Assembly: GCA_025786725.1 (NCBI GenBank)
Contig: JAHLTZ010000010.1
Location: 434,001 to 498,000, forward strand
DNA length: 64,000 bases
Source: Syncephalis fuscata
Lineage: Eukaryota > Zoopagomycota > Zoopagomycetes > Zoopagales > Piptocephalidaceae
Direction of reading: 5' to 3'
Below are positions 35,420-45,862 of the stretch, piece after piece. A program made the translations under genes and the position numbers. Position 1 is the stretch's first letter, and the number at the start of each line of letters is the position of its first letter. The notes under the pieces are model-generated. The model saw nothing but the letters and a program-made list of their open reading frames with translations, searched no databases and was not told the DNA's origin.

Positions 35420-37932
35420 TTAAAATCTGAATAATTCGGAGTATTGGATAGAGCCTGGTATGTACATGGGCCGAACGGTGGTTGTCAAATGATCTTGATC
35501 TTTGTTGAATGCGTACCTACAATATATAGGAATAGCAATTTAATTATACCTCCAATGCTAATGTCTTGAAAATGCCGATTATTCTATGTTTGTAAATACA
35601 TACAGCACATTTATGTAATCAGTATATAAATTAACAACAGTATACAATGCCACTTACTAACTACTGACACAATTATTAAATTATATGGCATGTTTTTAGT
35701 GTATAGCTAATTAATATACAATTTCACTCACGATCTATTAAAAAGTATCGGGCATACAGTATATATCATACGTTTAAGCCATAGTTTGTTGCTATATAAT
35801 ACCACTTACATACTATTAACATAGATTATTAAACACAATATACATGGTATATAATTAGTACACAGTTTAGTGATATGCGATATTACCTACTAACTATTAG
35901 CACAGGTTATTTAAAGCACAGCGCATGGTATATTTTAATATAAGTTTAGTTGATATATAAAGTCACTTACTAACTATTAACAAATTATTAAACACATAAT
36001 ATATAGTGAGTGCTTAGTGTATAATTGCTTAATATATGATGTTATTTACCAACTATTAACAAGTGTTATTAAACGTAAAGTTTATGGCATATGTTTAATG
36101 CATAGATAACTAATATACAATGCCACTTACAACCTATCATCAGAACTTATTAAGCACACACATTGCATGGCATATGTTTAATGCATAGCTAATTAATATA
36201 CGATGCCACTTACGAACTATTAGTACAAATTATTAAAATACATGGCATATTTTAGTGCATAGCTGTTTAATATATGTTACCACTTACCAGCTATTAAAAC
36301 ATATTATTAAACACACAGAGTAAATGGTATATGTTTAATGAATAGCTGATTGATATGCAATAACACTTGCCATCTATTGCAAAAAAATTGGTAAACACGC
36401 ATTACATGGTATATGTTTAGTGCATATTCAATTGATATCTAATTTACTTACGAACTATTAGTATGAGTTATTAATTGCACAGTGCATGGTATCCGTTTAG
36501 TACATAGCTGATTTATATATAGTGTCACTTACTAACTATAAATATAAATTAGTAGACACAAAATATAAAATATACATTTAGTGCATAGCTGATTAATATA
36601 CAGTATCACTTACGAACTATTAACATAAGTCAGCAACCACACATTGCATGATATATGTTTAACGCATAGCGGATCTATATGTAATACCACTTACCAACTA
36701 TTAATAGAACTTATTAAACACATGGTACATATTATATGCTTAATGAATAGTATATTGATATGTAGCGTCACTTACTAGCTATTAACATAAATTATTAAAC
36801 ACATGATATAAAAATATGATTAGTGTGTAGCTGACTGATATGTAGTGTTACTTGCCAACTATTAGCAAAAATTAGTAAATATACAGTACATTAAATATAT
36901 TTGGTCTATGACTAATTGATATACAGTGTCACTTACGCTCTATTAGCACAGGTTATTAAACATGCAATACATTATATATGTTTAACGCATAGCTGATTGA
37001 TATGTAGTGTCGCTTACGAACTATTAACATAAAATATTAAATACATAATATATAGCATATGATTAGTGCGTAGTCGCTTAATATGCAACGCCACTTACTT
37101 CCTATTATTACACGTTATTAAATATGCAACATGCAGCATATGATCAATGCATAGCCGATTAATATGCAATAGTACTTACGATCTATTAACACGATTTATT
37201 AAACATGCAGTATATCGTATATGTTTAGTGAATTTCTAATTAATACACAATGCCACTTACTAACTATAGCATATGTAATTAATTATACAGTATACATTAT
37301 ATGTTTAGTGCATATTCAATTGATGTTTAGCGTCATTTACTTTCTATTAACATAGATTATTAAGCACATGACATATGATATATGATTAGTGCATGGCCAA
37401 TTGCTATACAGTGTTACTTACGAACTATTAGCATAAGTTAATAAATACATATTGCATATTATATGTTTGATGCATAGCTGATTAATATGCAATTCTACTT
37501 ACTACTATTGCACATGTTGTTGAGTGCACAGTTTATGGTATAAGTGTAAAGCATGGCTAATTTCTGTGTGCTTTTACTTACGTCCTATTAGCACGTGGTT
37601 AGTACGTAGCTGATTAATACATGATGTCGCTTACGTTCTATTGATTCAAGTTCAACATATTAGCACTGCTAATATAGTATTTAATTTGCTATTTTATGCT
37701 AAGCCTACCTAAATCTTCTGACTCAAATTTAACTAATTTAAATTAAACAATAATATTTATCGTATTTGCCATTTATATGGCAGCGTACAATAAGTAACTT
37801 GACAATGGTTTCTAATCACGACTTACTGTCTAATATATTATTAATTTGTTATAATGTTAACAAGAATATCAACTTATATACTTATTGTAATTACAACATA
37901 CCACGTCGGATTTGGGTTGGAATAGCATCCAT
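35420..37932 (-). CDS. gene of 31 exons, 26 of them a single codon; small membrane protein
   Basis: Minus-strand model. Exon 1 is 37902-37932 (ATG at 37930-37932 in ATAATGG; in-frame TAA upstream): MDAIPTQIRR plus G. Next, low coordinate with sense bases: 37827 ACA; 37709 AAGATTTAG; 37635 AAC; 37582 GAC; 37503 TA; 37422 TTC; 37341 AAA; 37261 TTA; 37180 ATC; 37099 GAA; 37018 TTC; 36937 AGC; 36856 TTG; 36776 CTA; 36695 TTG; 36614 TTC; 36533 TTA; 36452 TTC; 36371 ATG; 36288 CTG; 36214 TTC; 36131 GTT; 36050 TTG; 35971 TTA; 35891 TTA; 35810 TAT; 35732 ATC; 35658 TTA; 35550 CATTGGAG; last exon 35420-35516. Every intron begins GT (or GC at 36856 and 36371) and ends AG. The joined frame has no stop. 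The ~74-residue product has a charged start (residues 9-22, RRDKDLERLFKLIE), a Leu/Phe helix (24-40) and a polar tail (AFNKDQDHL ... IPGSIQYSELFRF). Least sure: the 8-nt exon, which implies a 33-nt last intron; its length mod 3 is what the tail frame needs. No known family recognised. Unproven without RNA data. Confidence 0.7.
35641..37634. repeat. array of about 25 related ~81-bp units, each one intron plus one codon
   Basis: On the plus strand the words CACTTAC-NNN-CTATTA recur every 71-84 bp, most often exactly 81 (78-nt intron plus 3-nt exon). Between them lie weaker shared words: TTATTAAACACA, then ATGGTATATGTTTAGTGCAT, then AGCTGATTAATATGCA. Units are 60-80% alike by eye, so the array is old rather than a fresh satellite. 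The three bases between the two conserved words vary freely while the flanking splice-type words do not. That is the reverse of ordinary tandem-repeat decay. Confidence 0.9.
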
Positions 37933-39670
37933 TATGGCCGTATTGACTTAAAGCTGCAATGGAGGTCTAGAAAACAACAATGGAAGGCTTCGTGTTGATG
38001 TTAGTTTGTTGAAAGAAGAAAATAGAATGAATAAGACTGTGGTTGGTACGAGTAAATAGCAAGGAGTACCTTTTATAAAAAAATAAAGCGTGATAATGGT
38101 GTTATTAATTAGCTGTGTGGATTGTGTGGGCTATTTAAATATATATTTATCCTAAAACATCAGCATTTTATACTGTATAGACTATAACATTGATTTACAA
38201 TGTAGTCAATACAACCCATTCACACAATGACTTCAAGTACGTTCGTGCCAATATATTGATGATTTGATGATATGCAGTAAAATATTTATTTCATCTGTAT
38301 AGCACTTACACAGATGGTGTGGCAATGTCAATGGTTTAATGTGTGTGGCGTAAATCTATCCATCAATTTCTACCATTCTTTTACACAATTTAATCGTATG
38401 ACACAAGCCGAGTCTATCGGTTTTGCAGGAGCAACGATAATGCATTTCTGTGCCTTTGGTGCTGCTTTATGTTGATAAATTCACCCCTTCAATGTCTGCA
38501 TGCTTTCTAAATAGTGTTTAACGCTGATACAACAGTAGCATCAACACATTGAATGCACTCCTTTAAAGATTTAGACTGTTGCGCATAAGCTGATTGGATT
38601 TTTTTAAATCATGGAAATCTACTAATTGTTTATCTACATCCACTCAATTTGAGATTGCGACTTGTTGTAAAAAACAAACAACTCCTTTTAACACAATATT
38701 ATTAATCATTAATTCATAGTTTATTTTTAACAATTTATTACTGAACTATGCATAACAACATTTTTATAATAAAATATTAGGCTTGAATGTGGATGTCATA
38801 AACTGTTTAACCATAGAGCCACATAAAGATATCAAATTTACATATCAATTTTTCTTAGTCATGTATAAGCGATATTAAGCGTACAGCAACAATGTATGTC
38901 ATATCAACCAGTGGCAGCTATGAAAAACTTATTATAAATGCATACATACTCACCAGTCTGAAGGAAAGGTAACATACCATCATAGTATCAAAGATCAAGA
39001 TTCTCCGTTGAATTTACCACGTTTAACATTTAATATTATTGTAATTGTATATAAAATACAACACAAATAGCATAATTTCAATAGGAATATACGCATGACT
39101 ATCTATCTTTTTAATAAAAAATAGATCGCTGAGACTAGTATTATTTTATTATCAACTAGTCAAATTTGATTACAATATAATAATATTTATTATTATGAGT
39201 ATACAATGAGCAATGGAGTGTATGAGTAGAGAGCACATGTGTACATAATAGCTATGATAATAAATCTATGATAATAATGATTCAATCATTAATATTTTCA
39301 CCACCCACTACCATGTTTAATAAAGCGAATATCTAGTGCAATTATGTGAATGTTATTGAATTTAGTCATTTAAGCATAGTTACACTAACGCATTTATAAA
39401 TTATTTATAAAAATAAATTGTATAATTATATTGAAGAAAGGTGAAATAAGACTAAACACCATCCATGTATTGATTGCAAACAAGCGACATATGCGTGGTA
39501 GATCACGTGATGTTGTTATTGATAATTAATTATTACCATATTTGGTAATGCTTATAAGACAAATTTACTATACACATCTTTATCCTAGATGATGATAATA
39601 ACGCTAAAATTTTCCTTATTCGCTTGCACACTATTGACCTCTAGTCTATTATCCAACTTTGTTTGTCAAT
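37933..39670. other. long gene-poor stretch
   Basis: AT-rich 1.7 kb between two divergent genes (microexon gene on minus, FOCAD-like on plus). Apart from the small cysteine-bearing frame at 38356-38467 I see no coding sequence or ordered repeat. Confidence 0.5.
38356..38467 (-). other. isolated cysteine-rich exon-like frame
   Basis: After an acceptor-like AAAG the minus strand reads SSTKGTEMHYRCSCKTDRLG, then LCHTIKLCKRMVEIDG, to a TAG at 38356-38358. It has four cysteines (C-x-C, x8, C, x6, C) and a protein-like composition, unlike its AT-rich surroundings. No start exon could be joined to it. Could be an exon relic of a small secreted protein or chance. Confidence 0.25.
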
Positions 39671-42600
39671 ATGGACCAAACTGACGCAGTATTGCAGCAT
39701 AACTGTATAGTGCGCATAGTACCGTGCAGTCTCAAGCCTTTCGTACGCTGCTAACTCAAATAAAACAACGGCAGCCGGCAGCAATTGAGCAATTGCGACA
39801 GCTATTATTGGACTTGAACGCGCCGTCTCTACCACGAATTGCCGCGTTTTATAGCATACCTCAACTTGTTCGTCTTAATATTATAACATGGCAGGATGCC
39901 CAAGAAATGCTGATACAAGCTGTAACTTTAACGGAACTTTCTCCAGGCGTATCATCTTCACCAACAACGGTAAATGATACGCAACATCAATTTGAACAAG
40001 CTTGTATTGTAGAGGTTCAGCTAGAGTTGGCCCGACTAGTATCACTTCAATCTGGCTCGTTCTCTCTGCCATATAAAACTCGACACCATCCTTTGATTAT
40101 GATGATGGACCGAATAGGAGCGACATTGACGGTTCATTTAATGTTACCGATTATAGAGGATACAATACAGACATTAATCCAGCCACAAGCTAACGACAAA
40201 AATTCTGCCAATTGTCCAACACCAGCAGAGACTGCCGATCGTTTTCTACACTGTGTGCGTGCTCCCCTTATATACGCTATAACAACAGCTGATACTACTA
40301 CGGATGCTGAAGGCATTGTAAGAATACAAACTTGTAGTATGCTAGTAAGACTAGCCCGTCATGTTTATCCATTAAAAACAGCACCGCTTTATACAACTCT
40401 AATTGATATGCTAATTGAAGGCTGGCGATCAGCATTAGCATCTTCACCAGGTCATCCAACAATTATAAGTATAGCTGAAATGATATTGGATGTAAACAAA
40501 TTAGCAATGAATTCATCCATGCCATTGTTGTTATCATCATCATCAGCAGGAGCAGCAGCACAATCATCAAAACTGCCATTGTATTTAAGTGTAGGTGGAT
40601 TAATTTGGGCTGCTTTATTAGACGGCTCCATGGCTCATCAGCCCATTTCTGCATGGATTCGATTGTTGTTAAAATTCTTTACGCATTATGAATTGGATAA
40701 TATAGACAACAATTATCGATATCTTTCTATTGTAGGCACTGCATTTTTATTGTCAACTACTATATTGCCGTCAGATATAGCATATTTACTTAATTTATGG
40801 CAAACTCTAACGGCTAAGACTGTTACATCACGACTAGCTTTGTTAGCAGCATATCCTTTACTGCAACTATCGATGGAAGCAACTACAGTAGAGCTACGCG
40901 CTGAAGCAAAGACTTTATTTGATAAACTTGTTTTTTATACACCTAGCGTGGATGAACCACTCGAAGAAGTAAGTTCCAAGTTTTTTTACTTAATATCATT
41001 AATTTTTGGGTGCTAGTGGCAATCACTTATCGGTGTAATGAAATGGACTGGACAATGGGCTGTACTTGTTCAATATACTCATCAATGGCTGTTTGATAAT
41101 AGCAAAGAAGCAACCAGTATTGATACAACGACACCAATGGGCCGCTTTTTCCATATATCTCAATTATTTGCATCATCTCACTCTCCATCGCTAAATCATT
41201 TTGTTTTTGTTCAGCCTGAGTTGGCACATTTGCCAATTTTATTTCATTTACTAAGAGCAAGCAATGATAAAGCACGTATTGCAATTTTATTGCAAACACT
41301 ACCCCATTTGGCCGTGGATGCTCACGGTACGGCGGTGGTAGTAAAAGTAGCCACAGGCTTATTAGCTTATAGAAAAAACGGCTCATTAGCAGCCATTGGT
41401 CTACGTATGCTATTTGCTACGTGGCGTATTAATCCACGCGTGTGGCGTATTGTCAGATCGACTTGTATCGAATGGGTTCAGCAACGCCAACAATCACCAT
41501 TGGATACTCACCAAACATCTATGGAATTGGCAGTGGTATTTTCCTTAAAGTAAGTTACAACTACAGTTGTAATAACACTTTTGTGATTTATAATATTTCA
41601 TTACTAGAGATGCAATTACACTACGTAGTAAAGAATGTGGAGAAGATGTGTTGTCATTGGTTGCATCATTACTACACTGCCGGCTAACACCAATATCTAT
41701 AGTAGCAATTATTGATATAATTTCTATTTGTGTTCAAACAAATATTGTAGATGTCCGTACTGGTAAGTTAGCATATTATAATATTTAAAATAAAGTACTA
41801 ATTTACTAACTAATAAATAGTATGGACTGTTCTCGTGCTTCCCATTGCCAATCTAGCCAAAAAGCAATATAATTCACGAATTTTATGTGCACTGTGTCGC
41901 TTTTTTAGTTTGGCTGGAAATATTAGAGAAGGCAAGATTAATTGTTATTATACCAATTTTGATGTTAATTATAAATATGTATTATAGACACTGAAGGCTA
42001 TGTTCAATTCAAACAAACAATATTGAAAGATTTTTTATACCCATTTGCTTTTCCTCACATACATCCTGATGGAATAACTGTGGATGACCAAGTGAAAGGA
42101 GCTGCACTCATGGCTTTATCGCACTTTACAATCGAGGATAAAAAGATGATTTTACCAGATTCATCACGCGAATTATTTGCAGATATTCTGGCTCACACTC
42201 ATCCAGCCCATGCTCGCTTCCTTTCATCATTGGTTGAAGAAGAGATAATAAGAATGCGTAGAGGATTAATGAAAGGCAATATGTTATCCAACTCGCTCTC
42301 TAATGGAGAAACTCGCTGGATAGATGCTGTAAAAACATCATTAACTGAGTGGCAACTGCAATGGTCTGCAGGAGACATGCCCACATCATTAGCATCAATA
42401 GGAGCAATAGCCACTTTGCATCGGCTGGAGACTACAAACGATACTACGTGCACTTCACAGCAAATTGGTGATTTAGCACGGGATGCCACATTCTCAGATA
42501 ATTTTATATGGCGTTTACTTGCACTGCCATCCTGGTCAATCTATTTTCAACGACTATTACAACAATCAAATCCCGGAAAGTTAGCCACTATTTGCTATAC

Positions 42601-45587
42601 AAGTATTACAAACCGTCTGGACTCTTGTCGTATACCGAAGGATATAGGCAATTTAATATTTGCACTTGGTGGTATGATAAATAATTACTCTAATTTACAT
42701 GATGTTTATTAATATTCTTATTTAGGATTGGGCTGCGCACTACATCGGTGTACATCACCTGCAGCACCATCGCTCATTTTAAGAAGTGTTCGTCTATTAA
42801 TGAGCGAAAAGAGAAAGCCACAACCTGCTTCAGGCGACTATGCCAACTTTGCCACTACCATTGTACTAGGCCAATTAGTATCATTGCTTGCATTAGACGA
42901 ACCACTTGTGAAGCAAGTAGCAATTCTATTACAACAAGGATTAGCCACCAGTAATACAAGGTATTTGAATAATATAACGCATTAATAGAATTTAATACAT
43001 AATTATTAGAGATGGAGGGGGCCATGAGGGATGGCAATTTGGTATTATGAATGGCATAGCACGTTTGTTGAAAAGTCTTTACGAAGCAGTCACACTATCC
43101 GATCAAAGTTGGGCTTTGCGAGAAGAATTACTAGATTTGCTGATAGCCTCATTGCATCCATCCTACCAGATTTCTGTTTTGGGCAGTCTGGGTGCAGGAC
43201 TGGGGCTGGGCGAATTAAGCCAAATTTTTAAATCCATTCAATCTGTTGTGTATCCAACGGCAGTTCAGTTAATCAATAATGAAATTGGCAATGAACAAAA
43301 ATCAAACAAAATGGCCGGTGCTGCTTGGGTGGTGGCCATGTCAACGACCAAATCTGATAGAGCAACACAATTGGAATTACTAAATAAATTACAATCAACC
43401 ATGCTATTAAATCAGGTAAGTAAAATAGTGTTTATACAATAAATACAATAATTAATTATACCACCATTAAGGAACACTGGACGGAAGGCTGGCCGGCCGT
43501 ACAAGTGGCCCATGCCTATTTATTACACCTACATCTGCAGACTAGTGGACAGCAATCGGCCATTCTTTCAGAATACCATGCTTATATTAATGGACAACTT
43601 GAAGTCATTGAATCATCCAACACACCATCGGCCTATCGACAAATGGCTGTAATGAATTTAGCAGTGGCTCTCGGTTTAAACTGGTCAGTATCAACAAAAG
43701 AAGGTATAGTGCCATTTTATTTTGTCGATGCTTCCACCGAAGCTATTCATCGCTTATGGAAGGCTTGTCTTCCCTCACCAACCATCAATATGCGTGATGT
43801 TAAAAGTAATCGTATGGTGGGCTTAATCATTGTACGCTGGGCTAATGAACTTCAAATGGGACAAGATGTATTCATGAAAGGTATTGGCGGCACTGGTACC
43901 GATAAGAGTAGTAATGAACCACGCGACTTAAGCCGACTGCCATCTACTAGTTATTTGCGTGTTTTGTTTGATATATTAGCAGAAATGGTTCAAGGTAAGT
44001 TTATTACACAGCATAACCATTACTATTTATATATTAATACATCTAATAATAGGTGGATCTGAAAACGAATTCAATATTAAATTACTTGTACAAACACTGT
44101 CCTATGTAACATGGCAATACCCTTCAGTCAATTGGTGGCCAGTTATGTCACGCTTAATAGAATGGCCCTACCAGCCAATACGTCTAGCCACTATTCGTCT
44201 AATCGGTCGGCATGCAATTTATTCGGCCTCATTGCTAAAGGTGCTACAAGTGGCCTTACTTCGATTTGCAACAGAGAAAGATTTAGTCATACGTGGCCAT
44301 TTACTAGGTGAAATGGGTGTTGGTCGTCTACTGACCTTGATCGGCCTTGATTTAGTTCAGCCTCCATCTATTGAGGATACAAGACGGCTAAAATTAAATA
44401 GACAACGAGGCTCAGGTGGAGAAGGCACAGATCAGGCAGCAACTATATCAGCCACTCAAATTCACACGGTACTTGGCGGAATAGAAGAAGTGTTGTTTGC
44501 TGCAAGATATGGATTAAATGATGATCGGCGAACTTACCTCGAAACACTAGCTCGTCATCTTAATAGGACAGAATCAATTAAATATTTATTGTCTACGGAT
44601 AAAGAACAAGCAACAGAGGAAACGGAGGCTGCCGAAGAAACGTGGTACCAAACAAGATTACGATTACGTCAACAACTCATCGATTTATCGAACGAGGAAA
44701 TATACCCTGCCGTTAAAGCCTCGTTGTATCACTTGGAAGAGCTACCAGCATCGGTGCGATTAGCAGCTGATGACAACTAGTTGAATCGAATTATATTCAA
44801 ATAATATGCGCACTAGTTAGTTTGAATCGATTATCGGCTACACGATATTTGGTATTAGTTATGCAAAAAGCACTTGATCAAAAAATATCACATAAGCAAT
44901 TTATCGATACAAGTCATAACGTATTACTGCCTGCGCTTTATGAGGAACAAAAACGAGCCAGATCAACTATGCAATTCACAGCTGAATGGCTTATACGCTG
45001 GCTTGACGTGCTCATTCTACGTGTAGAACAGCCCGATTGGCCTGAAACTGTCCAATGGTTTATACAATACTTATTGCCAGGCACTATTCAAATGGATATG
45101 CAGGAAGAAGAAAGTATTTCGATCAAACGTCAAAGCGGTATAAGGTCTATTAAATTAGAGGATAGCTTAAAATTACTCTATGCCAACGAAGACGGCGAAT
45201 CAACACTTCATTGGCCACAAGCTTTTTACGCCATTACCATTATAGGCGACTTTGTAGTTGAATTGCCACCAGCACTTTATGATTTTCAGTGCCAGGTAAG
45301 TAAAACTCTTATAAAGCTACAATAAGCAACTCGTTAACCCATGCTACACATAGCTGGTCAAGCGATTAATAGCAGTGCATGGATATTGTGTAACAAAGAT
45401 GCAGTCACACTGGCCAGCTCAAACTTCAACGCCTGCTTTCTCTTCTACGCTCTCAACCTCACCATTGTCCATTTTTACTTTCCCTCCGTCGTGCTCTATT
45501 CTCTGGCCATCGCTAATGGAACGTGTCTCGCCCATTTTAACCATTCAAGAAAGGCGTCACTTTAGGTTAAAGGACACCTGCCAATAA
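39671..45587 (+). CDS. focadhesin/RST1-like HEAT-repeat protein
   Basis: Very long helical-repeat protein (over 1,700 residues, about ten introns) matching the focadhesin (FOCAD)/plant RST1 family, which binds the SKI-exosome machinery in cytosolic RNA decay. Starts MDQTDA at 39671. A 41-nt intron (GTATTG to GTGCAG) joins it in frame to SQAFRTLLTQIKQRQP. Exons are HEAT-like throughout. The DUF3730-type region is seen around IVAIIDIISICVQTNIVDV, VWTVLVLPIANLAKKQ and VKGAALMALSHFTIEDKK. The C-terminal region contains VTWQYPSVNWWPVMSRL. A frame change at 44780 is explained by an intron with a GTTGAA donor (44779-44820) that yields DDNYLNRLSA. The last exon begins LVKRLIAVHGYCVTK and ends at 45587. 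Budding yeasts lack this family. Family call from pattern, not from a search. Confidence 0.7.
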
Positions 45588-45862
45588 TAAATTGACCGGA
45601 AACTTTGAAGGCACCCCTTATAGTAATGGCCAATGTAAAATAATTGGTACTCCGCCCAAGGTTGCCATGATAAATATGGATAAAGAGTTGCATTGTTGTT
45701 TAATAAATATAGACCAAACACAAGCATGTACACACGCCTCAACTCTTCACCTATTTCTGATGGTTTATTTATTCTAAACAGCCTGCCTACCCATTACTTG
45801 TGCCTTACTTTTTATTTTATTTTTTAGGCCGTAGATTGTGTTGTTAAATAGTTAAACTACTT

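Noticed and set aside
35641-37634. Plain minisatellite or centromere-like tandem repeat
   Set aside because: The units do form a tandem repeat, but the conserved borders, free triplet, stop-free joined frame and phase-restoring 2-nt unit are not expected of a non-coding satellite. Kept as a repeat feature, with the gene model as the main call.
35641-37634. CRISPR array
   Set aside because: Spacing is regular, but units are diverged along their whole length, there are no unique 30-nt spacers between identical repeats, and the genome is eukaryotic.
44770-44825. Premature stop in the FOCAD-like gene
   Set aside because: An intron from GTTGAA to GTTAG removes the stop and joins DDN-Tyr-LNRLSA in frame.
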